DNA of 64,000 nucleotides from the NCBI RefSeq assembly GCF_001039005.1, contig NZ_LDWR01000021.1:62001-126000 (forward strand), given 5' to 3'. Both the position numbers and the translations under genes were made by a program. Under the pieces are notes generated by a model. It was not told the origin of the DNA. It saw only the letters and a program-made list of their open reading frames with translations, and searched no databases. Position 1 is the first letter of the stretch; each line of letters begins with the position of its first letter. Of the stretch, positions 1 to 8,431 are shown one piece after another. Source of the stretch: Burkholderia cepacia (GTDB taxonomy: Bacteria > Pseudomonadota > Gammaproteobacteria > Burkholderiales > Burkholderiaceae).

Positions 1-24
1 GGCTGAGTCATCCGTCCGGCCATT

Positions 25-120
25 ACCTGCGCGGCACGCCGTCGCGCCACTCGCCCCAGTGCGTCACGATGTCCTGCACGAGCGGATTGCCCGCGCGGTA
101 CAGGTTTTCGGTCGCCGGGG
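25..120. repeat. 96-bp direct repeat: detached 3' end of the purine nucleoside permease gene
   Basis: Bases 25-120 match bases 2021-2116 base for base, and the match stops abruptly at 121 (g) versus 2117 (c). The 2021-2116 copy is the last codons of the permease gene on the - strand, so this is a headless fragment encoding only its C-terminal ~30 residues. It bounds the accessory cassette between 121 and 2020. Confidence 0.95.
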
Positions 121-520
121 GACGGCGCGTCGGCCAATGCGGCACATTTGTACCGCAGTTACAGCGACCACTGTTGCGACACGATTGGTGACATTACCCA
201 AGGTCGATCCAACGACCAAGTCGCATCAGTGCCCGACACATCGATTGACACAGGCTGATTAGTCTGCCTGATCGCGCTTGCCGCCATACTCGTGGTCTAT
301 CGGCCGCATATCGCAAGTCCAAGCGGCCTCAATCCAGATCATCACGCCGGCCGGGCCAGCGAAAGAACACCTGTTCGCCGCAAGAAACCGCGGCCTTTCT
401 CACCTGCCATTCACACTTACCAATACTCATTCGTTCCGTTAGCCGCAATTTTGTGCATCATCGATCTAGTTCGGGCACTTAGCATCAGTACTCCAGATGA
501 TATCCATATGGAGAGTGCCT
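121..520. other. AT-richer stretch, no gene recognised
   Basis: About 400 bases between the repeat fragment and the peptidase gene. Base composition is visibly lower in GC than the backbone. Short open frames exist (for example 292-612) but have no recognisable domain and no good ribosome binding site. It probably holds the promoter of the 521 gene. Confidence 0.5.
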
Positions 521-1132
521 ATGACAACATCGTCACAGCCCAGCGTATCGCTCGACGGACCGCCAATCTGTCCGAACATGACGGATTCAGCGTTCAGGAA
601 ACGGATACTTGAATTGCGGGACGAAGCAGTCGAGATCACACTGCGACGGCGCATGGAACTGATGCGATGGAATCCGGCCACGGAAGCGCGAGTCATCGAG
701 TGGTTCGGCTCGGCAAATATCGATACAAGACGCAGACTAACTTCGGGGCTCGATGCCCTGGCCAGGGTGATGGCTAATCTCGGCCCAAGAAATTTCGTCC
801 GCATCGGTTCCGATGCCGACCGCGCAACAGGATGTCTGCCAAACATGAAGCATCCCGACGCCGTGGTCGCACATGTCTGTCGCCCCGACACCGCAACTCA
901 TACTATCGCGATCAATCTCCCGTTTTGCTCGCTACCCGAGCGATCAGCCGGAAACCTTTCCTCGCAGCAACTGACCATCGTTCACGAATGCGCCCATTTT
1001 GCTGACACTTTCGACGCGGGTGACCATCCAGCGGCATACGGTCGCTGGGCCTGCGCCCAGTTCGCGAAACGCTACCCGGGCATGGCGATCGGCAATGCGG
1101 ACAACATCGCCTGGTTCATTCTGGCGCGTTGA
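521..1132 (+). CDS. Zincin-type (M35/LysM-like) metallo-endopeptidase domain protein
   Basis: This 203-residue protein has a HECAH zinc-binding helix (His155, Glu156, His159), followed by Tyr173 and an NADNIAWF segment (Asp194). That order (HExxH, then Tyr and Asp) is characteristic of deuterolysin/Lys-specific 'aspzincin' peptidases, so it probably cleaves proteins through a zinc-activated water. I chose the ATG at 521 because GGAGAG sits five bases upstream; an in-frame ATG at 497 lacks one. No signal peptide is visible. The next gene starts 13 bases after the stop and encodes a secreted protein, suggesting an effector with its immunity partner, as often seen for type VI effectors in Burkholderia. 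That role is inference; no VgrG, PAAR or Rhs gene is in view. Confidence 0.6.
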   Translation: MTTSSQPSVSLDGPPICPNMTDSAFRKRILELRDEAVEITLRRRMELMRWNPATEARVIEWFGSANIDTRRRLTSGLDALARVMANLGPRNFVRIGSDADRATGCLPNMKHPDAVVAHVCRPDTATHTIAINLPFCSLPERSAGNLSSQQLTIVHECAHFADTFDAGDHPAAYGRWACAQFAKRYPGMAIGNADNIAWFILAR

Positions 1133-1145
1133 ATCGGAGCAACTC

Positions 1146-1904
1146 ATGCGATATGCCCTCCCCGTCATACTCGGCGCCCTCCTGTCGCTCCCGATACAGG
1201 CCAATGCGTGCAAGATCCTGCTGACCGACAGCATGGAACTGCCGCTGAATTCGACCGAGATCGCCAACAGCGACCGACTCGCCGTCGTCAGACACTACCT
1301 GACCGCCAGGGAATGGACGCGCGAAGGGGCGGCGGCCTCGATCGACGCGACGGCTTACGATTGGGAAAACCGACCCAATCAACTCGCGCGGCAACGCGGT
1401 GCGCAGATGAAATCGTTTCTCGTGCAACTCGGGATGTCGCCCGACGACATCTACGTCGACGAGCGAATCGTGTCGCGCAGGAACGGCAAGCTCGATCCCG
1501 ATGACAGAAAGCAGCTGTGGGTCCAGTTCGTTCCGAAATGCCCGCCTGCAGGGTGTCAGAGTCTCTGCAACTCAGCGGGTACGCCCGGTGTCGCCAGTTT
1601 TGCCCTGACGCCCGAGACGCCAGGGCCCCAGCCCGACTCGACCCGCTTTTCGTGCGGCGACAGCCGGGAGCCCACATCGGCGCGTTTTGTGACAACGGAA
1701 CGCTGGACCGCACGCACACGCAATCAGACCTTGCTTTTACGAAATCAAGACCACAAGCCGTTGATGCACACCTGCTACCGGATCAGCACCAGTGCAACGC
1801 AATACCTCGGCATGACGGACGAGCGCGGTGAGACAGCGACCATGCAACTATTGGGGCCCGAATATACGCGCGTCGAACTCAAGCTCGCGCAACCCGGGCC
1901 GTGA
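1146..1904 (+). CDS. Secreted protein, possible immunity partner of the zincin
   Basis: A 252-residue protein with a clear signal peptide (about residues 1-20, ending ANA before a Cys). It starts at the ATG preceded by GGAG at a short spacing. Residues ~35-135 (NSDRLAVVRHYL...ARQRGAQMKSFL...VDERI) look like an OmpA-like alpha/beta fold in which a repeat of 'R..Q..LAxQRG' leads into a C-terminal beta strand. The remainder (~136-252) is Cys-containing and unrecognised. It is co-transcribed with the peptidase gene (13-base gap). A periplasmic protein encoded directly after a candidate toxin fits an immunity role, but the sequence alone does not show it. Confidence 0.5.
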   Translation: MRYALPVILGALLSLPIQANACKILLTDSMELPLNSTEIANSDRLAVVRHYLTAREWTREGAAASIDATAYDWENRPNQLARQRGAQMKSFLVQLGMSPDDIYVDERIVSRRNGKLDPDDRKQLWVQFVPKCPPAGCQSLCNSAGTPGVASFALTPETPGPQPDSTRFSCGDSREPTSARFVTTERWTARTRNQTLLLRNQDHKPLMHTCYRISTSATQYLGMTDERGETATMQLLGPEYTRVELKLAQPGP

Positions 1905-2018
1905 TCCTCTGCAGTCGGTCCCGCGAGCCCCAATCCGGTCGCTCCAGGCGATATTGACTCGCCCGGAGCTCGGCTACGCGTGAATGATCGAGTGACTCCA
2001 GCGCGTCGCTAGACTCAC

Positions 2019-3098
2019 TCACCTGCGCGGCACGCCGTCGCGCCACTCGCCCCAGTGCGTCACGATGTCCTGCACGAGCGGATTGCCCGCGCGGTACAGG
2101 TTTTCGGTCGCCGGGGCGAAGCCGCCCTGGTCCGCGTAGTTCAGCAGGTTGTCGGCGCTCGTCTGCCCCGCATACGGCCGGTCGAAATCGGACCCGGTGC
2201 GCAGCACCGCGACGCGCGACAGGTCGACCCGCTTCACGCTCGCCGCGCGCTTGAGCGCTTCATACGTCGCGTTGTCTTCCTGCGCGGTCATGCAGTAGGT
2301 GCCCTTGCCGTCCGTCAGGATCTTGGTCCACTGGCGCGCGCGCTCGCCGATCAACGTGCCCGAGAACCACGTGTTGCCCGATGACGTGTCGCACTGGATC
2401 ACCGTCGGCGGCCGGTTCGCCGGCGCATACGTGAACTTCGCGCGCGCGGCCTGCGCTTGCGCACTGTCGGCGAGCACGACGTTGCGCGACAGCGCGTATG
2501 CGGCGTCGGTCAGTTGCGGGTTCAGCTGGAATACTTCGGTGCGGTAGTCAAGCGGCGGCTTGTCGTTCGGGCTCTTCGTGTTGATGCCGAGATAGCCCGT
2601 ATTCCAGCCGGCCGGAATCTCGCGTGCATCGAGTTCCCACTGCAGACTGAAATCGACGAGGTATTTCGACCACGCGGCCGACCCGACCGTGCCTTGCGCG
2701 GGGTCGACGCCCGCGATGCCGGAGACGAGGAAATACGTGCGGCGCAGATCGAAGCGCTGCGAGAACGTGAGCGCCATGATCGTCGCGGTCGCGTTCGCAT
2801 AACCCATGCCGGTCGTCACGACGCATACGTCCTGCTTGTTGCAGTGAACGGCCGGATAGTCGGGCGACAGGCCGGGCACGGTGATGTCGCGCCACGGGCC
2901 GAGCCGGTCGAGCCAGGCCTGGCCCTCCGGACCGAACATCGTGATGATCATGACCTTGACCGGGCGGCCCTGTGCACCGGTCTCGGCGAATGCATTGTTG
3001 CCTGCGTTGTTGCCCTGGTTGTCCTGCGCGATCGACGGCGCGGTCGCACAGGCTGCAAGCGAGAATGCGGCGGCGGAAAGAATGGAGCGAGTCAGCAT
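2019..3098 (-). CDS. Purine nucleoside permease (NUP) family lipoprotein
   Basis: A 359-residue member of the NUP family (nucleoside uptake proteins related to nucleoside phosphorylases). The N-terminus carries a lipoprotein-type signal ending SLAAC (Cys17). Core features are VMIITMFGPEGQAW, the TGMGYANATATI stretch and VSGIAGVDPAQGTVGSAAW, which resembles the phosphorylase glycine-rich ribose/phosphate loops. I chose the ATG at 3098, where AAGGAA lies upstream and the signal peptide starts properly; a much longer open frame reaches 3341 but its N-terminus is implausible. Its last 96 bases are duplicated at 25-120. Confidence 0.85.
   Translation of the reverse strand: MLTRSILSAAAFSLAACATAPSIAQDNQGNNAGNNAFAETGAQGRPVKVMIITMFGPEGQAWLDRLGPWRDITVPGLSPDYPAVHCNKQDVCVVTTGMGYANATATIMALTFSQRFDLRRTYFLVSGIAGVDPAQGTVGSAAWSKYLVDFSLQWELDAREIPAGWNTGYLGINTKSPNDKPPLDYRTEVFQLNPQLTDAAYALSRNVVLADSAQAQAARAKFTYAPANRPPTVIQCDTSSGNTWFSGTLIGERARQWTKILTDGKGTYCMTAQEDNATYEALKRAASVKRVDLSRVAVLRTGSDFDRPYAGQTSADNLLNYADQGGFAPATENLYRAGNPLVQDIVTHWGEWRDGVPRR
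2021..2116. repeat. 96-bp direct repeat, resident copy
   Basis: Identical to 25-120. Here it is the intact 3' end of the nucleoside permease gene, directly adjoining its stop codon, and forms the right border of the small effector/immunity-like cassette. Confidence 0.95.
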
Positions 3099-3371
3099 CG
3101 GCGTTCCTTGTTTCGATGATGTTGGGTGAGAACGGCTCTCGGAGACTGCGCGAGGGAGTATAGAACGGGCATGCGCGATGCGGAACCCGGCTACGAAACG
3201 GCTGCCGGTGTTTCGTGCGACGGCGCGCGTGTTGCGTAACGCGGTGAGTCGCCGCGGATTCACGCCATCGTGTCGCATGACAACCATCAGGAATGCTATC
3301 CGGTTGGCAGGAACGAACGCCGACAGGCCGCCGATCGTCACCCCCTTCCGCAGTGGCCGACTCCCGATCCG

Positions 3372-3962
3372 CTACGCGCGCGCGAGCCCCGCCACCCCGT
3401 AACCGAGCACGACCAGCGCGGCGACCACATGGCTCGCCGCGAGCCACCCCGGCGACTTCACGATGCGCCCGATCGCACTGCCGCCGAACGCGAACACGAG
3501 CTGCCCCGTGAGGCTGCCGGCAAACACGCACGCGGCACCCAGCAGCCAGTGCCGATGCGCGCCGGCGGCAGCCGTCGCGTAGCCATAGAACAGCAGGATG
3601 GTGAGCGGGTTCGCGAGCGTGACGAAGAACATCGACGTGAACGGGCGGTTGCCCGGCGGCGGCGCCTCGCCATCGAGCGTGCGGCGCCGATCCCGCAGCG
3701 CCTGCCACAGCATCCGTGCGCCCATGGCGAGCAATACGAGCGCGCCGACGACGCGGAACAGCGACAGGTGCGACGCGAGCGTGCTTGCCAGCATCGCGCC
3801 GAGCGTGAACGCGACGACCGCATAACAACCGTCGGCAGCGGCAACGCCCGCCGCCGCGCGCACGCCGGTGACGGTGCCGGCGCGCATGCCGTAGTTCGCG
3901 ATCATCAGTGCGACGGGCCCGACCGACAGCGCGATCATCAGCCCGAACAGGAAGTCGTTCAT
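3372..3962 (-). CDS. LysE/RhtB family amino-acid exporter
   Basis: A 196-residue inner-membrane protein with about six hydrophobic segments. The N-terminus MNDFLFGLMIALSVGPVAL contains the GP typical of LysE/RhtB exporters, and the centre has the conserved 'NP' segment FFVTLANPLTILLFYGY. Such proteins export basic or neutral amino acids or related metabolites by proton exchange; the substrate cannot be told here. It stands alone, divergent from nothing obvious, downstream of selD on the same strand. Confidence 0.85.
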   Translation of the reverse strand: MNDFLFGLMIALSVGPVALMIANYGMRAGTVTGVRAAAGVAAADGCYAVVAFTLGAMLASTLASHLSLFRVVGALVLLAMGARMLWQALRDRRRTLDGEAPPPGNRPFTSMFFVTLANPLTILLFYGYATAAAGAHRHWLLGAACVFAGSLTGQLVFAFGGSAIGRIVKSPGWLAASHVVAALVVLGYGVAGLARA

Positions 3963-4034
3963 CGGTCGTCGATGCGTTCGAGGGAACGCATCGATTCTAG
4001 CGACCGCAAAATGATCCCGTGCGGAAATTCCGCG

Positions 4035-5108
4035 TCAGGCGACGTCGACGCGCGCGGGCCCGTCCACCATCTCGCCGATCACGGCCGCGCGGTCGAAACC
4101 ATCGGCGCGGAAGCACGCGAGGACTTCGTCGACGGCCTCGGGCGCGCACGCGACCAGCAGCCCGCCCGACGTCTGCGGATCGGTCAGCAGCGCCTGCGCG
4201 ACGGGCGGCAGCCCGTCGGCCAGCCGCACATCGGTGCCGTACGCGGCCCAGTTGCGACCCGACGCGCCGGTGAACACGCCGTCGGCGACGAACGCCTCGA
4301 CGCCCGTGAGCCACGGCAGCGACGCATAGTGCACGCGCGCGGTGAGATGCGCGCCGCGCGCCAGTTCGAGCGTATGGCCGAGCAGCCCGAAGCCCGTGAC
4401 GTCGGTCAGCGCGTGCACGCCCGGCAACGCGGCGAGCGCGGTGCCCGGCCGGTTCAGCTTGGTGGTCGTCGCGATCATCTGCGCGTAACCCGCGGCGTCG
4501 AGCTGGCTCTTTTTCAGCGCGGCCGACAGCACGCCGACGCCGAGCGGCTTGCCGAGCACGAGCACGTCGCCCGCGCGCGCGGCCGCGTTGCGCTTCACGC
4601 GCGACGGATGCACGACGCCGATCGCCGCGAGCCCGTAGATCGGCTCGACCGAATCGATCGAATGACCGCCCGCGACCGGGATGCCGGCATCCGCGCACAC
4701 CGCTTCGCCGCCGCGCAGCACGGCCGCGATCGTCTCGTGCGGCAGCACGTTGATCGGCATGCCGACCAGCGCGAGCGCGAGGATCGGCTTGCCGCCCATC
4801 GCATACACGTCGGACAGCGCGTTGGTCGCCGCGATGCGGCCGAAGTCGAACGGATCGTCGACGATCGGCATGAAGAAGTCGGTCGTCGCGACGATCGCCT
4901 GCTCGTCGTTGAGCCGGTAGACGGCCGCATCGTCGGACGTCTCGGTGCCGACCAGCAGATCCGGGAACAGCGCGGGCGGCGTCGCGCGCTTCAGCAGCTC
5001 GGACAGCACGCCCGGCGCGATCTTGCAACCGCAGCCGCCCCCGTGCGACAGGCTCGTGAGGCGCGGAACGGCAGGCTGGGCTTGGGTGGCTTCGGTCATC
5101 GTCGGCAT
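4035..5108 (-). CDS. selD: Selenide, water dikinase
   Basis: A 357-residue protein making selenophosphate from selenide and ATP, the donor for selenocysteine and selenouridine. The N-terminal glycine-rich loop GGGCGCK holds the catalytic pair (Cys26 and Lys29, equivalent to Cys17 and Lys20 in E. coli). Further family marks are the ATP-site ATTDFFMPIVDDPFDFGRIAATNALSD, the AGGHSID loop and the C-terminal LTDPQTSGGLLVA. A second ATG four codons in is also possible. No selA, selB or selU lies in the window, so its user pathway must be elsewhere. The promoter region is shared with the divergent transporter gene. Confidence 0.95.
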   Translation of the reverse strand: MPTMTEATQAQPAVPRLTSLSHGGGCGCKIAPGVLSELLKRATPPALFPDLLVGTETSDDAAVYRLNDEQAIVATTDFFMPIVDDPFDFGRIAATNALSDVYAMGGKPILALALVGMPINVLPHETIAAVLRGGEAVCADAGIPVAGGHSIDSVEPIYGLAAIGVVHPSRVKRNAAARAGDVLVLGKPLGVGVLSAALKKSQLDAAGYAQMIATTTKLNRPGTALAALPGVHALTDVTGFGLLGHTLELARGAHLTARVHYASLPWLTGVEAFVADGVFTGASGRNWAAYGTDVRLADGLPPVAQALLTDPQTSGGLLVACAPEAVDEVLACFRADGFDRAAVIGEMVDGPARVDVA

Positions 5109-5213
5109 CCGGTGAATAACAACGTTCCATTATCGACAATTCCGCGCGAACGCGCCCGATACCCACATAATTGACGCCGCCTGCCCTGTCCCGCCCTGCC
5201 TACACCTTCGTTC

Positions 5214-6050
5214 ATGGATCACCTGTTCATCGGCCTCGTGCTGTGCTCCGCGCTGCTGCACGCCATCTGGAATGCGTTCCTCCACGTCAGCGAAGACCGG
5301 CTCGTCCAGCTCGGCACGATGTCGCTGCCGTATCTCGCGTTCGGCGTCGCCGGCGCCGCGCTGCTGCCCGCGCCGGCGCCCGCCGCGTGGCCGTACATCG
5401 CGGCGTCGGCCGCGCTCGAGGTCGCGTACTGCTTCACGCTCGCGCGCGCTTACCGCAACGGCGAGTTCGGGCAGATCTATCCGATCGCGCGCGGGATCTC
5501 GCCGCTGCTCGTGTCGGTGCTCGCGTTCGCGATGCTGCACGAGCAGCCGACGCCGTTCGGCTTCGCGGGCATCGCGCTCGTGTCGTTCGGCATCATGTCG
5601 CTCGCGCTGCGCCGCGGCTTCAGGTTCTCGGGGGAAGGCGTGCCGTATGCGCTGCTCACCGGCGTGTTCATCGCCGCGTACTCGATCTGCGACGGGATCG
5701 GCTCGCGCGTGTCCGGCAGTGCGCTCGGCTACATCGCGTGGGTGTACCTGCTGTGGAGCGTGCCGCAGCTCGTGCTCGTCTGCGCGATGCGCGGCGGCCC
5801 GCGCGCGGTGCTCGGCTCGCGCACGGCACTGCGGCAGGGCGCGATCGCCGGCACGATCTCGCTCGCCGCATACGGGATCGTGATCCTCGCGTACCGGCAC
5901 CTGCCGGTCGCGACCGTGTCGGCACTGCGCGAAACGAGCTCGATCTTCGCGGTCGCGATCGGCTGGTTCGTGATGCGCGAGCGGCCCGGCGCGCAGCGGC
6001 TCGCCGCGTGCGCGCTGGTGGTCGCGGGCGCGGCGCTGATCCGGCTGTAA
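5214..6050 (+). CDS. EamA/DMT superfamily transporter
   Basis: A 278-residue inner-membrane protein with about ten hydrophobic segments in two EamA-type repeats. The first begins HLFIGLVLCSALLHAIWNAF; the second starts near residue 145 (GVPYALLTGVFIAAYS). It probably exports a small metabolite; the substrate is unknown. It is divergently arranged with selD, only about 105 bases apart, but nothing else links them. Confidence 0.85.
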   Translation: MDHLFIGLVLCSALLHAIWNAFLHVSEDRLVQLGTMSLPYLAFGVAGAALLPAPAPAAWPYIAASAALEVAYCFTLARAYRNGEFGQIYPIARGISPLLVSVLAFAMLHEQPTPFGFAGIALVSFGIMSLALRRGFRFSGEGVPYALLTGVFIAAYSICDGIGSRVSGSALGYIAWVYLLWSVPQLVLVCAMRGGPRAVLGSRTALRQGAIAGTISLAAYGIVILAYRHLPVATVSALRETSSIFAVAIGWFVMRERPGAQRLAACALVVAGAALIRL

Positions 6051-6078
6051 GCCGCACGCGCGCCCGCGGCGTGCCGCG

Positions 6079-7182
6079 TCAGAACTTGTGGCGAATGCCC
6101 GTCACCGCGACGATCTGTGTACGCGTGCTCGACGGATTCGAGATCCCTTCGATCGCGGCCACCGTGTTCGACGACGCGCGCTGGTAGAACGCATTCACGT
6201 AGATATCGGTGCGCTTCGACAGGAAATACTGCGCGCCGACGCTCGTCTGCAGGTAGTGCGAACTCGGCTTCGGCCCCTGCGACGCGAGCACCTGCGTGTA
6301 GGTTTCGCCGAGCGCGAACTGCAGCGCGGGCGTCATCAGGTAGCGCACGCTGCCCTCGTAGTTGTTGAAGCGTAGCGCGCCGCCCGTCTGCAGGTTGAAC
6401 AGCGAACTGGTGTACAGCAGCCCGAACGTCGCGGCGCCCCATGCATACGCGCCGCCCGCGCCCCAGATCTGCTGGCGCGTCACGCCCTTGATGAACGTGT
6501 AGTAGTTGTCGGATGCCGCCGCGCCGGTGGTGTCGAGCGCCGGATGATCGACGCGCACATACGCCGCGCCGAGTTGCAGCGGCCCGTTCTCGTAGCTCGC
6601 GCCGAGGCTCCACACACGGTTTTCCGCGAACGACGTCGAATTCGAGAAGCCGTACAGGCCGACCGCGCGCAGCCCGTACCACGTGGGCGTCTGGTACTGC
6701 ACCGAGTTGTTGGTGCGGAACGTGTTGTTCAGGTCGTCGGTGTCGAACGGATGCAGCGCGTACTGCGTGAGCGCGGTGGTCGCGCCGATCTGCAGCGGCT
6801 CCAGCACCTCCTGCGCCGCGTTGTACTGGCGGCCCATCGTCAGCGTGCCCCAGCGGTCGTTTTCCAGCCCGACGTACGCACGGCGCCCGAAGATCCGGCC
6901 GCCCTGGCTCGCGGCGCCGCTTTCGATGTTGAAGCCGTTCTCGAGCCGGAACACCGCGCGCGTGCCGCCGCCGAGTTCCTCCTTGCCGAGCAGCCCCCAG
7001 CGCGTGCCCTGCTCGTTGCCGCCGGTCGCCTGCCACGCGGCATGCCCGTTCTGGTTGTTCGTGTACGTGATCCCCGAATCGACGACGCCATACAGCGTCA
7101 CGCTCGACTGCGCCTGCGCGTGCGTCGCACCCGCCGCGATTGCAACGCCTGCCAGCGCGACCGCCATCTCTTTCCGCTTCAT
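6079..7182 (-). CDS. Gram-negative outer-membrane porin (Burkholderia type)
   Basis: A 367-residue 16-strand porin of the family common in Burkholderia. It has a signal peptide (about residues 1-24, ending AQAQ), the canonical start SSVTLYGVVDSGITY, the TRWGLLGKEELGGGTRAVFRLENGF and FGRRAYVGLENDRWGTLTMGRQY blocks, and a C-terminal Phe needed for BAM-dependent assembly. It is divergent from the deformylase/IclR/transporter genes. A 17-bp palindrome at 7238-7254 in its promoter is repeated ahead of the divergent operon, so the IclR regulator encoded there probably controls both. Confidence 0.95.
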   Translation of the reverse strand: MKRKEMAVALAGVAIAAGATHAQAQSSVTLYGVVDSGITYTNNQNGHAAWQATGGNEQGTRWGLLGKEELGGGTRAVFRLENGFNIESGAASQGGRIFGRRAYVGLENDRWGTLTMGRQYNAAQEVLEPLQIGATTALTQYALHPFDTDDLNNTFRTNNSVQYQTPTWYGLRAVGLYGFSNSTSFAENRVWSLGASYENGPLQLGAAYVRVDHPALDTTGAAASDNYYTFIKGVTRQQIWGAGGAYAWGAATFGLLYTSSLFNLQTGGALRFNNYEGSVRYLMTPALQFALGETYTQVLASQGPKPSSHYLQTSVGAQYFLSKRTDIYVNAFYQRASSNTVAAIEGISNPSSTRTQIVAVTGIRHKF

Positions 7183-7237
7183 CTCCGACCCCTTTTGTCG
7201 ATTGAATATGGGGAGCGATTTATTTCGCCCGCAACGT

Positions 7238-7254
7238 GTTTTATTGAATAAAAC
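7238..7254. promoter_or_regulatory. 17-bp palindrome, candidate IclR operator (porin side)
   Basis: GTTTTATTGAATAAAAC: 7-base arms around a TGA centre, perfect. It differs by a single swapped A/T pair in each arm from the site at 7469-7485. The nearest regulator is the IclR protein at 8428. Confidence 0.7.
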
Positions 7255-7468
7255 ATCGTCTTATTCATTGTCGAATTCGGCGATTTGAAGCGTCAAGCCA
7301 TGCCAAAAATCGCACGAGGGAGTCGAAACGGCCTTGCTCGCAGTGCGTTTCGAAGAATGAAACAAACCCAATAACGACGGGCATTACAAGCCGATCACAA
7401 CGCGTAATGCCCGCGTCGAAAAAAGCCCTTGACCGCAATTTTCTGCCGTTGTGAAATATTGATACGCT

Positions 7469-7485
7469 GTTTTAATGATTAAAAC
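7469..7485. promoter_or_regulatory. 17-bp palindrome, candidate IclR operator (hutG side)
   Basis: GTTTTAATGATTAAAAC, again perfect around TGA, 46 bases before the first gene of the operon. Together with the 7238 site it defines the consensus GTTTTAWTGAWTAAAAC. Confidence 0.7.
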
Positions 7486-7531
7486 AAACGAGCAAAACGC
7501 TTCGAGACACTAGGTAAAGAACCTGATCCCC

Positions 7532-8431
7532 ATGCTGACGTTTAATTGCAACAACGCGACCGACGGCGAATCGCCCGCGTATTTCGTCGCAGCGCCGACG
7601 GTGCCCGCGCTGCCGATCGTCGTTGATTCGCCGCACAGCGGCATCGCGTATCCGCCCGACTTCTCCACCGTCGCGCCGGGCGACGCGATCCGCACGACGT
7701 GGGATGCGTACATCGACGAACTGTGGGCCGGCGCCCCCGCGCGCGGCGGCACGCTGCTCGGCGCGACGTTTCCGCGTGCGTACATCGATCCGAACCGCGC
7801 GGAAACCGACATCGACGCGACGCTGCTCGCCGAGCCGTGGCCCGAGCCGCTTTCGCCGCAGCCGTACACGCAGCGCGGGATGGGGCTGATCCGGCGCGAC
7901 GCGCTGCCCGGCGTGCCGCTGTACGACCGCAAGCTGTCGCTCGCCGAAGTGCATCACCGGATCGACGCGTACTACCGGCCGTACCGCCGCGCGCTCGCCG
8001 GCATCGCCGAGCCGCTGCATGCCGCGCATCGCGCGCTGTGGCACATCGACTGCCATTCGATGAAGTCGCGCGGCAATGCGATGAACGTCGACGCGGGCGC
8101 ATTGCGGCCGGACGTCGTCGTCAGCGACCGGCGCAGCACAACTGCCGACCCCGCCTTCACCGCGTGGACCGCGCAGTGGTTCGCCGACGCCGGCTACCGC
8201 GTGCAGATCAACGACCCGTACCAGGGCGGCGACCTGCTGACCGCGCTCGCCGATCCGGCACGGCAGCGCCACAGCATCCAGATCGAATTCAACCGCGCGC
8301 TCTACATGGACGAAGCCGCGTTCGCGAAACACGCGGGCTTCGCCGCGCTGAAGCGCTCGGTCGATGCATATCTCGACGCGCTCGCCGATTACGTCCGCGC
8401 GCGCGTCGCTGCACCCGGAGATGCCGCATGA
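7532..8431 (+). CDS. hutG: N-formylglutamate deformylase-like amidohydrolase
   Basis: A 299-residue protein of the N-formylglutamate amidohydrolase family, which hydrolyses N-formylglutamate to glutamate and formate in the five-step histidine route. Features: PIVVDSPHSGIAYP near the start (zinc ligand His region), ETDIDATL, LWHIDCHSMKSRGNAM with further metal ligands, and the INDPYQGGDLLTALADP and SIQIEFNRALYMDE blocks. It is not beside other hut genes, so it may act on a related N-formyl or N-acyl amino acid. The stop overlaps the IclR start (ATGA). The gene symbol is by family resemblance. Confidence 0.75.
   Translation: MLTFNCNNATDGESPAYFVAAPTVPALPIVVDSPHSGIAYPPDFSTVAPGDAIRTTWDAYIDELWAGAPARGGTLLGATFPRAYIDPNRAETDIDATLLAEPWPEPLSPQPYTQRGMGLIRRDALPGVPLYDRKLSLAEVHHRIDAYYRPYRRALAGIAEPLHAAHRALWHIDCHSMKSRGNAMNVDAGALRPDVVVSDRRSTTADPAFTAWTAQWFADAGYRVQINDPYQGGDLLTALADPARQRHSIQIEFNRALYMDEAAFAKHAGFAALKRSVDAYLDALADYVRARVAAPGDAA

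Larger units (their letters stand above)
7183..7531. promoter_or_regulatory. Divergent control region of porin and hutG-like operon
   Basis: About 350 AT-rich bases with no gene, holding promoters for both directions and two near-identical 17-bp palindromes (listed separately) close to the two gene starts. Confidence 0.7.

Noticed and set aside
3270-5174. A 634-codon open frame antisense to the LysE exporter and selD
   Set aside because: It is an Arg/His-rich shadow produced by GC-rich codon bias opposite real genes; no family features.
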